Shown here: positions 33,851 through 46,458 of the stretch, one piece after another
How the letters are laid out: each line of letters opens with the position of its first letter
How positions within the stretch are numbered: position 1 is the first letter of the stretch
From: Euclidia mi
Taxonomy: Eukaryota > Arthropoda > Insecta > Lepidoptera > Erebidae
DNA: 64,000 nt
Assembly: GCA_944739405.2 (NCBI GenBank)
Contig: OX123183.2
Coordinates: forward strand, 97,540,729 to 97,604,728
Direction: 5' to 3'
Made by a program: the position numbers and the translations under genes
Notes under the pieces: model-generated
Told to the model about the DNA's origin: nothing
The model's database searches: none
Seen by the model: the letters and a program-made list of their open reading frames with translations, nothing else

Positions 33851-34097
33851 CTAGCCGTTTCCCGCGGTTTTACCCGCGTCCTGAGGCAACTACTTCGCGT
33901 AGGTACCCGAAAAACCGAAATATTTTACGGACCCCTATTTTTTCTAGTAAAATATAGCCTATGTTACTCGCAGATAATGTAGCTTTCTAATGGTGAAAGA
34001 ATTTTCAAAATCGGTCCAGTAGTTTTTTAGTTTATCCATTACAAACAAACAAACAAAAATACAAATTTTTCCTCTTTATAATATTAATAAGTGTAGA
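33851..34097 (-). mobile_element. Non-autonomous Helitron, complete (247 bp)
   Basis: On the minus strand it starts TCTACACTTATTAATATTAT and ends with a hairpin CGCGGGTAAAACCGCGGG, then AAACGGCTAG and host T (33850 is A on the plus strand). It also has TTTTTGTTTGTTTGTTTGTA near the 5' end and GGACCGATTTTG inside. All Helitron end rules are met. It resembles the short Helitrons widespread in moths. Confidence 0.85.
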
Positions 34098-35280
34098 TGC
34101 TCCTAGTAAGGCATTGAAAATCATACTAAGATCATGGAATAAAGGTAAGCAATTATTGTACCTGATTCTAAAAACATTCCAGCTATCGATAGAATTATCT
34201 AATCAAGTGATAACATCTATTGCGTATTGGTTTTCGTCAAGTTAATCGTAAGCCAAAAAAACAGACTCGACAAGGGTGTAGAGTTGTCACATTCCCTCAA
34301 CGCTCCCTTTGTGACAGCCCATAAAACGCAAATTCGGCAATAAAAAGAACACCCCGACAAAACATCCTTCCTGGACACTGGCTCAATACAATGGCCGCCA
34401 TTCAGAGCGAATTATTGTATTTTTCCAGCACTCGAAATATTTAAGAAAGGAATTAATGAATCTTGGATAGCCGCTCGAGCAAACTCAACTCTATACCCGA
34501 ACTGATTGAGGTTTATTTCCTATCAAGCAATGAATCCGCTGCAAGATTCGTTTAACAATGAAGGTCCTAATTAGCTGTCAAGGCTGCAGACTTTAGCTCT
34601 GCTCGACGTGCGTCCGTGTCTGTCCCAGAAATGCGAATAATTCATAAGGATGTCTCCAGTGATTTCTTTCGTTTTGTGCAACATTGTATAAGAAGTATGG
34701 AGATACAAACCGCTGAAAAGTAAACTGCCGGATTTATTTAAAAGGAATCCCCATTGTCAATCCAGTTTTTATAGAGCTGTAGATCGTGTAGGTAAGTAGG
34801 TATATTATGATTCGAAAGTAATTCTACATAATATGTTATAATGCTTTAAGGAGTCAAATGCTTAACTAAAATCAAAATAAATCACTCGCAATACAAACTA
34901 CACTGTTACGCATTCAAAAACAATTACGAGGGCGCGATTTGGGCGGCTGCCTAATTGGTATGAGATTTGCAAGTGTTTCTAATTGCGTAGAAATTTGCGA
35001 ATCCAAGGCGATCAGTCACAGCACCATCAGGTTAATTAAACCATTTGTCTACTAAGTTGCGATGCTCATGTACATACAAAATGTTTGGCAATTTGCTATT
35101 TGTGAAAAATTAGACGGGTATCGGTAGGGTGGGATGGAATTTGTATTCTAAATAGTCTTGATCGTAGAAATAAATGTGTTTTATTCAAAGTATGTATTTT
35201 TATGAAGCTTTGTAATATTATAGGTACTTTGCTACAAACTGCTGTTGTTTAAGTAATTCCCTACTAATAGGATAAAATAA
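34098..35280. other. Noncoding stretch
   Basis: No gene recognised. Patches at 34260-34620 are GC-richer than background. Confidence 0.45.
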
Positions 35281-35437
35281 TACATACATACATACATATA
35301 CTCACGCCTTTTTCCCGTCGGGGTAGGCAGAGACAACAGAACGCCACTTGCTCCTATCCTTACAAACCTCACGCGCTTCCTCTACACTCATTAATCTTTT
35401 CATACATGCTCGCCGGTTGCGGGTACTTCGGACCTTT
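35281..35437 (-). pseudogene. LINE 3' end with coding tail and (TATG)n-like tail
   Basis: Minus-strand reading ends RACMKRLMSVEEAREV then CKDRSKWRSVVSAYPDGKKA and a stop near 35302, a LINE polyprotein-type end with the DR-x-x-W motif. The last coding bases and tail (TCTGCCTACCCCGACGGG, AAAAAGGCGTGAGTATATGT, then repeated ATGT) match the 3' tail of the SINE family at 13556, 43421 and 49467. The copy stops at 35437, where a perfect palindrome starts. Confidence 0.65.
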
Positions 35438-35482
35438 CCGTTTCTTAGGATGTCTCCAATTTGGAGACATCCTAAGAAACGG
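35438..35482. repeat. Perfect hairpin, 22-bp arms, 1-nt spacer
   Basis: CCGTTTCTTAGGATGTCTCC at 35438 onward, through 35459, is the exact complement of 35461-35482. It sits at the break point of the LINE fragment. Confidence 0.92.
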
Positions 35483-37745
35483 ATAAAATCAATACGCAGC
35501 AAAATATTTTTTTTGTGTAATGCGGTGATGATTTGCCTTTCGAATAACATTTTTAAAATTATTGATTACACTCGTGTGTAAAATAAACAAGAACGATAAT
35601 AATTATAATTTTTACACGAGATTCCTTTTATTGCATTTACAATTTTAAAAACTATTTTTAAAAACATTTTTCCTAATTTTTGGTTGATATAAGTAAAAAT
35701 CAGATATGTATTGCCTGAGATCAAAACATCTGAATCCTACAAACAAACATTAGGACTTACTCCTCGAATTCATAACATTTTTTTCTTCAAAAAGGTTCAT
35801 TTTCATTAACGCCATCGGCTCACATATTTGTCATAACCTGTCCATGTCGCCGGGGTCCGGCCTCTTGCTGTGAATGCTCCTTTTTCGGCCGTTTTTAATT
35901 TACGTTGTTTCAGTTTTGTTCCTTCATGTTCTAGACGGACATAACTGGACCTCGTTTCATTGCTGGAATGCTTTAGCAGAGCACTTTTAAAAAATAAATT
36001 ATAACGGATTTCAATAGTCAAATAAATCGGCATGGTGATTTTCAATTTCCATTCCGAAAATAGATACTGTTAAGTAAAATCCATTGCACAAACGCAGTTT
36101 TACAATCCATGTTCTTTACATAATCAAATATTCGTTCGGTTCGAGCACATTCGCAGCTCAATGAGTTTCGAGCCAGTAGAGTCTAGACGGCTCACAGTTA
36201 CCTCTGGCAGACTGTCTAATGTGCCAGCTTTACATATTTAAAACCTACGGCCTCGTAATAATCGCGTTTGACTTTTTAAATTTTGACAGCCTTTGATCGA
36301 TATCCTCTTTGATACGTGCGATCATACGAAAATAGACTGGCGGGATTGAAGAGACTCTACTAATTTATTTATAAAGCGTATGGCTGAGGTTTAGTCTTAA
36401 ATGTTTTTCTCTTCCCCAATATAATAAGCGGAGCGGATAATTGTATTGGTAGTAAACAACATCTCATTAACTTGACGATGCACTTATGAAATAAAATACG
36501 TAGGTAATGGTTGCCCGCAGACAGCCAACCTTCATCGAAATTGGTTCCATCCATGCATAAATATCTATTAAGAGGCATCGCGAGATTAATATTTTTATAC
36601 AAAGGTCGAGGGACTGTCTCAGAACAAATGGGTGTAGACTGAACATACAAGGGTGTACGAAGCAGCTAGTTAGTGGTTAAATGGATATTTTGTCTGTTTA
36701 TTTATTTTCAACAAAATAGCCTTAGGTTTGTTAGGGCCAAATGTATTGTTTTCTTTAAGCGAAGTAACTGTTATTCATAACAGTCGAAACAATTATGTTA
36801 GGAAGAACCCCTTTTTAAATTTCATAACGCGTTTTTTCCTTTTCCCGTTCGCTCCCTTCTCCGGGATGGAGGAAGGAGGCGATAGGTGCGAAATGATATA
36901 GCTCCAAAGGTCCAATGTCAGACAATAGGTAAAATTCATACGGGCCTCGCGGCGTGAATGCAAACTACCTAATTATATTCGCAATGGCCAAGATGGCGGA
37001 TGGCAAGTCGACTACTTGTGAGCGCACTTCTAATATACTTCGACTGTTTATGGTTGATTGATTATTTAGTACCATATATTTAGCGTATGCAATGCGATAA
37101 GTAGGTGCTTAGAAAGATTACTAATAATGCAGAGGTACCGACGTTTCTAATTATATCTTTATTTGGATATAAGTCACAGAAGAAAAATATCCAGTTTCAA
37201 TTTAAATAGATTTCTTTTTATGGTTTTTAGATTTTTTATCTTTACTTCATTTAGATTTATAATTGCACCTAATTCTCAAAATGCCGAAAGGCAAAACGTA
37301 AAGTTCCTCCTTATCATTTGGCATCGAATCAATAAATCGAAAAGTAACATCTTTATCTGCAAGGTAAGAAAGTAAATACGCATTTCCCTAAACTTAGCTT
37401 TACTTCTCCAAACTTAATGGCGTTTCATTACATCGTTAGATAGGCTTAGGCGGTCGGTTCCGCCGTTGGTGAATTATGGTTATTTGAATTGTGCGAAACA
37501 AAATAAATTTACTGAACGTGCTCTATACCGTTCTGCCTTTTGCATTTTTGAGTGCTTATTTCGAGTGGGATAAAAGTTTGCGTTATTTATGGGCCGAGTG
37601 TAAGATTTAATGTGAAGTCAAACAGCGATAATGTGAATCTCGACTGAATATATTTGTCGGCGGTGACGTATCTACTACTATCTGCCTATTGTTTATGAAC
37701 TTTGGTATGCTTTTGGTTACCTTTCTGTGTTAAAGATATTTTTGG
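35483..37745. other. Noncoding stretch
   Basis: No gene recognised. Weak open stretches at 35806-36045 and 36369-36650 have no domains. At 36984-37005 ATGGCCAAGATGGCGGATGG carries a YY1/Pho-type core (AAGATGGCGG) in a GC-richer patch running 36840-37030. Confidence 0.4.
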
Positions 37746-37792
37746 AGCAATGGATATAACGGTATAACCTGTATACCGTTATATCCATTGCT
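37746..37792. repeat. Perfect hairpin, 21-bp arms, 5-nt loop
   Basis: AGCAATGGATATAACGGTAT (plus A) pairs exactly with 37772-37792 around ACCTG. About 70 bp further on, TAGCAATTGATGTAACGTTA (from about 37860) is a diverged copy of one arm. Confidence 0.9.
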
Positions 37793-40700
37793 ACAAAATA
37801 CGTTTAACGCTACGAATATATGCGTAATATCATGTTTAACGATATTATGCTAAATTTTTGTAGCAATTGATGTAACGTTATACTGGTAGATAATAATATG
37901 TTTTTGAACAATGGAAGATGATTTTATAAGCTTATTTATCCGTTAAGTACATTTTAGTTAATATATTTGTTTTTGAAACTTGTGTTCCTTATTTAAGACC
38001 ATGAAATTCTTTACGTAGGATAAGGCTACAAAATTTTAAAAATTCTCCACTTATTTCATTTCTACCTTTGCGACAAAATTGGATTTTGCAATAGCTGTTT
38101 ACTGAAATAAGTTTATTTTTATTTATAACGGTGATCTATAGTTTCTTTAAGAGGTTTTTATCGTAAAAGCTATGAATTATATTACTCTTCCTTATGTTTC
38201 AGTCCTTTAATCTTTGATCTTCTAAATAAGTCACATAAACAGACAAAAGCATATACCTACTCAATTCATATTGTGTTACATAATAAATAGATTTTAATAT
38301 CCATCCGGTACGAACATAAAATCAAATGACCAATTACAATATAAAACATATGCAAACTAAGACGTACAGGATCATCAAATATCAAGGCTCATTTCCTGGG
38401 TCCGGTAGTTTGGCATTGCTTTATTGTGCATGCCTCGGATCGCGTGTTACTGTTACTATTTCCTCCCCCGGATTCGGGATTCTGTTTCTATACCGTTACT
38501 CGAGCCATTTGGCCTAATGCGCGGTTTGGACGGATTGACAGATTTTAGGCTGCGGTCTTAGAAAGCGGGCGAGATGAGTGTTTATTTTAGTAGTGATAAA
38601 ATATTTGATGGTGAGCAGTAATGAAAAGAAGATACTAAAGTTCTTCACAACCAGATTTTCTAAGTGATTTGATACTTCAAGAGAGACAACTAACGGCAAA
38701 AGGTAGGAAAAACTGGAGTTGAAATGGAACTTCTTTGCCTTGCCTCATGATAATTAGTAGTAGTAAGTAGTTCAAATTATTTGAAAATCGGTGTTATGAA
38801 AAAAAAATACTGGAAAGAAATGGCCAGACAGACTAGAAGCCAAATGAAGGTAAGGTTTGTATAAACATAAACATAAAAGGAAGATTTCTTATAGCACTTA
38901 GGTTAAAAAGTCAATTAGGTACTTTTATATAAAGTCATGGATAAATTTACTGAACTTGACTTGCCGTATGGCTGCTACAGATTCTCTAAGCCTTCTATAT
39001 CTTGAACTCGCTTGTCGATCTCTCAAGCAATGTGACCTCTCTCTCCATTTGTTAACAACCGAAGTTTAATGACAGTTAGAGTTATACTGTTTGCCAATAT
39101 GTTATTTAATTAATGGTTTCTACTGCCGATCTGAGACAGGTGGTGATCATTCCGAATGAATGATTACGTACGCATTGGATTCTCAAAAAAAGATGGCGAT
39201 AACTTTGTGAAACACGTAAGTATTTATTTGTTTCTAGATCTTACTAAGAAGTAAAACTCATTACCATTTTACGAGTATCGATGGAACATTCCAAATGCTT
39301 AAAAGTGGCTAGTAATGTTGATGATATTTGAAAGTATAATAACTATATTCCTTCTCTGACACTGAAGTTCCAAAACTATAATTTTGTGCAAATTCTTATT
39401 AAAAACCAACGCATAATTTCTACAGGCAACATTTAATACTTGACAGTTTAATATCGTCCAGACACATTCGTAGGGCGTTACTCCAAATTAATTGTATTTC
39501 CAAAACCGACTTAAGCTACCCCGCATAACCTAGATTTATATGGGGATAATGGCCTCATAACTGGTAACAGTCAGAACAAGACATGTAAGGGTTGAGCAGG
39601 CCGTATAGCGAAAAGGGCGGATTAGTACGTAGTAAAATTTGTTAAAGAGGACTTGCCAGGATACGGGTGCCTCGCGGCTAAGGTACCCGTCCAACTTACG
39701 ATGACCCTTAAAATCATACATAAATCTTCTAAAATTCTAAGAATTAAGGTTGTGCAGAGGGGCAGGGTAGACCAATTTATGCTGGTGGTTTCTAACATGT
39801 ATTAATACGAAGCTGCGGACGGGCCAGCGTCGACCTCAACTATCTCCCACTCGCAGACACGAACACTATAATCCCCGATAAAGCCCGCACATTTACATTC
39901 AATTCTAATTCCGGAACACCCACTTCCACTCTGTTCTGATTGCTTGGTACTTGTCGACGTTGATTAAAATACCCCTGAGTAGATAATCTCACCAAATAAA
40001 TTAGTTCATGTGTGTAAATAATGACGTCGTCCTTTATCCATACAGATAGTTTATCAAACTTTAAATTAGGTTAAACTACAAGGAGCTATTATAATAACGT
40101 AAAAATCCACACATTAAATATTTCAAAGGCAAAGGGCACTTAATTGAGTTTGTTCAGGACAAAACAAAGAGCGAGAAACTTTTTAAATTGAGTGTCCGTG
40201 AAGTGTTGCCAACATGTTGATCTTTTCCAACTTCGCTACTTAGGGGACAACGGCGAGTGTACCTACCTGCTAGTCCCAAGTTAATATTTTCTTTGCAGAA
40301 AGTCCGCTTAACGTAAAACTTAGATGGATACACCTAAGTTGCTTTTTTATTCAAATGTTGAAAGAACTTATCATATGAGCGAAGAAAAAAGGTTTTCTAG
40401 CAATTTATCATTATTTATCTGTCAATAAAATGTCCTAATATAGGTAATATAGGCATTTGTTACTAACAAATTATAACCGAATCCTTTTATGAGCGACATG
40501 TATCAAAACAAACAATAAACGTAAAGAAAAAGTTTGCAAATAACAGCTCAGAGCGAAACCGAACTTTTTTACTATCGCTTGATATTTCTATTACACCTAT
40601 GATAAAATGTTACGATTGCACGTGGAATGGATGTACACACGGGGAGAGATATTTTGTATCTATTTTATTTAGAAACTTCGCCTATACTACATTATAATCA

Positions 40701-42464
40701 GAAATACAATCTCTTCGCCCACCCTTTGCAATGTTGTATCACCTGTATATAAAAAAGAAAATGGAATCAAACAAAGTTTTACGAAGTTTAGCAAGATCCA
40801 ATATTTTTCTCCGTAAAATATAAACAATTTAATTAATTGATTAGCTCAAGGCTTGGGCTGAAAACAAGCCTCAAGAAAAGCAAAGATTTATTTTACTTTC
40901 GGTAGCAATTAACGTTGAAAGTGAAAAATCTTTCAAAACTCCCCGGCGCCGCCTGGTATCCGGCGGTTATTCCCTTTCTTTAAATTGAGCAAATTTTTCT
41001 TGCGAAAACTTTTTGATTCGACCCCTTTCTACGGCAATCAGGCAAATCTCGAAACGGTACATGATACGCCACAGTGTAACTTTGAGCAGTATACATATAC
41101 TTTTGTGTCGAGACACGAATCATTTTTTTTAAATTCTATTTAGTTAATTTCCCAAACAACAAAAAGTCTTTTCGATGTCATTTTAATTTCAATGAGATGG
41201 GTACCCGTGACGGATGCCAGGAATCGAACCTTAGCTGGTCCGCCACAGTGCGCTGGTGGTGTGTGACTGGCGAGTGTTCCTACGACGATGATCTTCTATA
41301 TGTACGTGGACTGTATGGCTTCGATATATTCGGGGCTTCAGAAATAAAACATCTTCATACGTTGGGAGCGATGCTGTTCAGGTCTACTACTCGGTTACAA
41401 GATGGTGGTTGGGACGCCAACGAACTGGCCCAAAATATGGTCGCTTAGGTACTTCGGAACTTTACCTTAACGACGACCACCGCACCGAACATTTGCACAA
41501 CAAATCTTTATTTGTGATAAAGTACATACATGTAATTAACTTAGATACTATGATACATACATGTATGTTCTAGACATAGCTAGATAGGTCTCAAAAAGTT
41601 CTATCTATTGGTATACAATACCTAAACCTAACTGTTTGCGTCACTAAGTTACTCAAGAAAACCTATCGAAAAATGTCGTCACACAAGGGCCCGCCCACTA
41701 TATTTTCTATTAAAAACCTATTAAATACTATAGTTATGTATGTAATTTTGGTAAACCGTTGTCTGCAACTATATGGATCATATATTAAAACAAACGCCAT
41801 GAAAATATCTTTATTTAATTCTAAGTTATTACAGGAAAACCTACGATACATAAGTAAAAACACAAACTTTCTTAAGAAACCATTATCGTATTTGTGAACA
41901 GACCTAATAGAAATTACCTAAGGTGAGATTAAATAATCGAGATAAATAATCAAGAGGAATACTCTACAGAACAAATTGTCAGTAATGCATATTCTCACAG
42001 ATATTTAAGAACCGAACCAATAGTAAAGTCGCAAGAGTAATAACTGACTGCGCACATTGTTTCGATTTATACTCTTTCTACTACATAATACTCGTGAAAA
42101 TTGTATTTAACATGCGCATTGTTTACCTTCTACATAATCTGCTACTCTGTAACAAATTACACCAACAACAATAATGGGTGCAATGGCAAATACAATTAGG
42201 TTAATTAATGAATTAAGACCCGCCGAGTTTCTTTATCTTGTTATTAATTTGTCTAAGGCGAGCCACGGTACCCAGACATCTTACAAATGAGAACGAGCCG
42301 AATGTTTGCTTAAAACCGGTGAAATTTACTTGATTTAATCAAACTTGTTCATACGTGCTTTTGATATTTTCATTAAGATTATTATTATACTGTCTGTCCA
42401 ATTTTATTACGATTCGTTATGATCTACCTACTTTAATCATTAGATATTTTAAATGTCACAGTTG
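37793..42464. other. Long noncoding stretch
   Basis: No gene recognised. A GC-richer stretch at 41190-41450 (83-codon open frame starting MGTRDGCQESNLSW) contains a T-arm-like GGAATCGAACCTTAGCTGG but no matching A box, so it is not called a tRNA or SINE. Other open stretches lack features. Confidence 0.35.
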
Positions 42465-42680
42465 AAGGTGAAGATGGGTGTTGGAATTTGAATGGATGTT
42501 TGTTACTCTTTCACAAAAAAATAAACTATTGAACAGAATTTAATGAAACTTTGTCGTAATATAGCTTATACTTCAGCATAGTACATGGGCTACTGTTTAT
42601 TCCGAAAGCATTAAATTTAGTTTGCCTGAAGTTAATAAGTAAATAAAAATTCAAAATGTGCAAATATTTTCATAATCCAG
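42465..42680 (+). repeat. Moth interspersed repeat fragment
   Basis: GGATGTTTGTTACTCTTTCA, then AACTATTGAACAGAATTTAA, TGAAACTTTG and ACATGGGCTACTGTTTATTC follow the order of a common lepidopteran repeat known to me from memory. Ends are not recognisable here, so the class (Helitron-like or LINE) is left open. Confidence 0.45.
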
Positions 42681-43420
42681 TAAATTAAAGCGCATTGACA
42701 ACGATAATAGCTGACGTTTATAGCTAACCGGTTTTTGAAGAATCTTACACAATTGCTTATAAAACCTATTGTTCTAATACTAATACGACTAAATACCAGC
42801 TCAAAACTCTAACATTGAAACCAGATTTTTTTTTTCATTTTAAAGCCTTCGAACCTTTTTTGCCGCTGCCATTTGCTCCAGTGCCAGTAAACAACAGGCA
42901 ACACCACGTGTGAGTCGTTTACGCCTAAGTGCACATGTCACTTCGATAAGAGTTCGCATCAAGCTTCTGGTCACGTATTGCACCGCCCCCCCTGTTTATG
43001 ACTAATGATGGGCTCACATGCCTCACACCTCATACAGCCTCTTTATATTCAAATGACACGGCTTCCTGACCCTGATTAATGCTGTTTTCTTTGCAAACAT
43101 TTGTTAACGTCTTTAAATTGAGACGTGTGTCGTGAAATATTGTGTGTAGATCATAATACGCTTTATGTTATGATCTGCATTTTTAATGATGTTTTACATT
43201 CGATTTTATAGTGATTCAATGTGCGATATATCGGTCATTTGTGGACTACTTGGCAGTTTTAGTAAACGGATCGTCGAAGAGTAAAAATGAGCTCTAAAAA
43301 AAGTTAAAAACACATAATCTACTTATGCAAACAATCTTCTTTACCTCGAACGTATATGTCACTTCAACACTGATAAGATTTTTGTTTTTTCGCATTAAGA
43401 ATATTGTGAGAGAGAGTAAT
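42681..43420. other. Noncoding stretch
   Basis: Nothing recognised apart from a GC-richer patch at 42850-43080. Confidence 0.45.
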
Positions 43421-43508
43421 TCATGGCGAAATGTGGGTGTAATATTACACCTCTGCTTACCCCTTCGGGGATACAGGCGTGAGTCAGTGAATAAATAAAT
43501 AAAATAAA
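43421..43508 (+). mobile_element. SINE 3' fragment
   Basis: CATGGCGAAATGTGGGTGTA, ATATTACACCTCTGC, ACCCCTTCGGGGATACAGGC and GTGAGTCAGTGAATAAATAA match the 3' part of the SINE at 13556-13812. The head is missing. Confidence 0.85.
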
Positions 43509-45657
43509 AGAATATTGTTGCTAACTGAATATTTGTTTCCATTACGTATTCCTTGAGTTCGTAACGTCCAAAATAACTTTTACCACGCATTCCTCTTCGA
43601 TATACAAAACTATACATAAAAAATAAATAAAAACGAAGCCCCACCCTAGTCCAATAACTGGATTAGGAAGGTATAGACGGTGACAATTGAAACATCACAT
43701 CGGCCGGACCGCACTGAATTTAAATATACGACGTTTCCGCACCACTGGTCACCGAATATCGCACTGTTATTTAGATGAGCATCAAATTTGTCAGACCTAC
43801 TACTTTTTTGCTTTTTGGAAGAATCCCAGGGGATGGGGTTTTGGTGGCAGTGATTTTATTTCATTGAGTGTTGGCCGTAAAGTGAGAATGATGTTATAAT
43901 GTTGAGTGTTATATGCACTACATTAGTTTAAGATGGATTTAAGATCGACTTTTCAATAAAAGTATAAAATATCACAATATACCGTAACCGAAAATGTTTA
44001 TGAAGTTAGTCATTTAAGTTATTTGTGCTTAAAATTGGTTTAAATCTATAAAAATGTATACACATTTTCAGTGCGCTACGGTTGTTAGTTGCAAATCAGA
44101 AGATTTTTCCCAAGTCCATTGGCACTTTAGATTTAACATTATTAACGTTAAGCTTGCACAGCGGTATAAAATATTTGAAATCGTATCCACAATAAATCAG
44201 ATATGGCAATCTCATTGGAATTCCTTACGTGCGTTTTAGCATTGCTCAAAAGGCGTGGAATCAGTGCGGCGGTAAAAATCAAATTGAGTGGCCGATAAAC
44301 AGCTTCAGACCGCAGTGGGGTTGGTTCTCGCAAAATTTTGATTACACCGAAAAGTGTTACTTATTCTCAAATAAAAAATACCGGAGGAAAATTTCGCTGA
44401 TGTCGATATTGTTATGGCGGGTTTATGTCGAAAATTGGGGGTACGGTTATTGCATGTCATTAGGAATTATGGGCTTCCGAGGTACGCTCGAGAAAAATTG
44501 CCGATGAGGTGGCGCTTACTGCATTTTTTTCGATAATGTAATTATTGGAAATTTATTCCACACCTTTTAACAGGTATTTATGTACACTGTATACTGAAGT
44601 TTAAGAGATTTTTATTTTACTATAATTTATTAGGGATGTTTAGTATGAGATATTTGTTAAACTTAAACACATGCATTGTGTAGCTGACGTAGCTTTATAT
44701 GTACATATTTGTAAAGGGACTACATCCACAAATTTCTGTTATGCTTACCTATTAAACAAATATCTCTCCTCGTATGGGTACTCGTATGTATATTGTTATT
44801 CATGCAAGACAGAACTTGCAATCATGTATCTACGTAATGAATACTGCCTACACAGTTTAGCTGAAGCGATTATAATCACGATTAAAAAATTATTGTGCCA
44901 GACTGAATGCTGCCGTCTTATGGATAGCACATTTATTTTTAATGAAGATATAAAAATCCAATTATAATCAAAACCTGTGTAGGATATCACAGCACCTCCG
45001 TTTGGCGTTTCTTAAGGAATCCAATTTGCAGTAGCTCGGGATAAAATATGTACAAAGATTGGTTCCGCTTGTATGCAGTAAGTAGGAAGTTTTCTAAACT
45101 CCAAATGTATATTCACAAGAAACATATCAAAAATTATCTCGCGTACGTGCTCCCGTGTCCCATAAAACGGCACCGGGACTTATTTCATATAGTTACGGTC
45201 CCATAAAGCATAAAAGGCATTCAAATGTGATGTTATTTTGCCGCCAACACGGGGTAATTTATTTTCGTGCGATTCATAATTTTCTTTTATTCACTTTATG
45301 TTGATTTTCCTTCGAGTGTGAGTACTCGGTAACGATAATATTATTTCAACGGCCCCATGCATCACGGTGCCGTAAGGGCCCGACCCAATGGTTTATTTCT
45401 TTGTTAAGTTTGTTATTATTGCTCGTGAGTGCGCTTTGTCTTTGTATTGCGTTAAATTAATAAATTGAATTTATGGCTAAAATGTTTGCTTTGTACTTGG
45501 CTTTAGCAGTAGCAATATGGGGCATGTGTTATACGAGTAGGTAGAAGCGTTAAAATATTTGTTTTACCTACTGGCTTGTTGTTTTATCTAAATAAGTACG
45601 CATTCTATATTTAAACTTTTATACATTAGTGACTAGTGCTTTCTTAATAAAAAAATC
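43509..45657. other. Noncoding stretch
   Basis: Open stretches at 43294-43644 (overlapping the SINE), 44229-44507 and 44671-44967 lack domains. GC-richer patches at 44240-44500 and 45140-45180 could be regulatory. Confidence 0.35.
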
Positions 45658-45895
45658 AGTTTAAAAACTATAACCCGACTAGGTTAAAAAAGGGGTCTGA
45701 AAAGGCCGACTCATGAAAACGGCTCATTCAGATATAAAGCTAGAGCCGTGGTCCTGTGGTCGACCACGGCTCTAGCTTGAGCATTTCTGTTTAATTTCTT
45801 GTTTAACTTTTCTGGATTTATATCTGAATGAGCTATTTCTTGTTTCGTCCTTTTTAGACCCCTTATTTTCGTATTCGGGTTATAGTTTTTAAACT
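45658..45895. mobile_element. Foldback/MITE-like element, 238 bp
   Basis: Ends AGTTTAAAAACTATAACCCG (and one more base) are perfectly inverted between 45658-45678 and 45875-45895. Further inside, AGGGGTCTGAAAAGG pairs with a diverged partner, GCTCATTCAGATATAAA pairs exactly with TTTATATCTGAATGAGC, and GCTAGAGCCGTGG with CCACGGCTCTAGC. Nearly the whole element can fold. No target duplication was clear, so the superfamily is not assigned. Confidence 0.8.
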
Positions 45896-46194
45896 TATTT
45901 TTTTATTTAATCCTTTTCCGTATTCCGATGGCGTATGTAAACTAACCGTGCAATATTTACATTGTCACATTTTAAGAAAGAAAGAAAAATAATAGGTATC
46001 TTACTTATAGCGTCTGAATTGTAAGTACCTACAAACGCGTTTAAAACTTATATTTTGACTCAAACAGTATAAAATATGTATGTATATATTTGTAATGTGC
46101 TCACCAATACCTTTCTTTTGATACCAAACACGTAATGATTATCTCAGTAAAATTTTTTTTGACGTTGGAATCTGAGATATTAATTCTAATAATA

Positions 46195-46430
46195 GAAAAT
46201 TTAGATAACATTTATATAGCCTATGTCACCCGCGCTATTATTACGAATCTTTTGACACCCCATTCATTAAAATTGGTTTGATAGTTTAGGCGCTACAGTG
46301 GAACATACAAACATACATACATACTTACATACATAGATTCTTAAAAACATTACCCTTCCTTTTGGCTTCGCCGTAGTCGGGTAAAAACATTACCCTTCCT
46401 TTTGGCTTCGCCGTAGTCGAGTAAAAAGTA
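46195..46430 (+). repeat. LINE-like 3' region with duplicated end
   Basis: TAGCCTATGTCACCCGCGCT, CATTCATTAAAATTGGTTTG and a (ACAT)n run are followed by ATTACCCTTCCTTTTGGCTT and CGCCGTAGTCGGGTAAAAA, the last block occurring twice with a period of about 46 bp (46342 and 46388). These strings are common in moth LINE 3' regions. Confidence 0.5.
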
Positions 46431-46458
46431 AATGTTTTATTATTAAAAATATATTATA

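Noticed and set aside
41197..41448. Possible tRNA or SINE (GGAATCGAACC T-arm-like string)
   Set aside because: The B-box-like string is present on the minus strand, but no A box lies at the right distance and no cloverleaf can be drawn.
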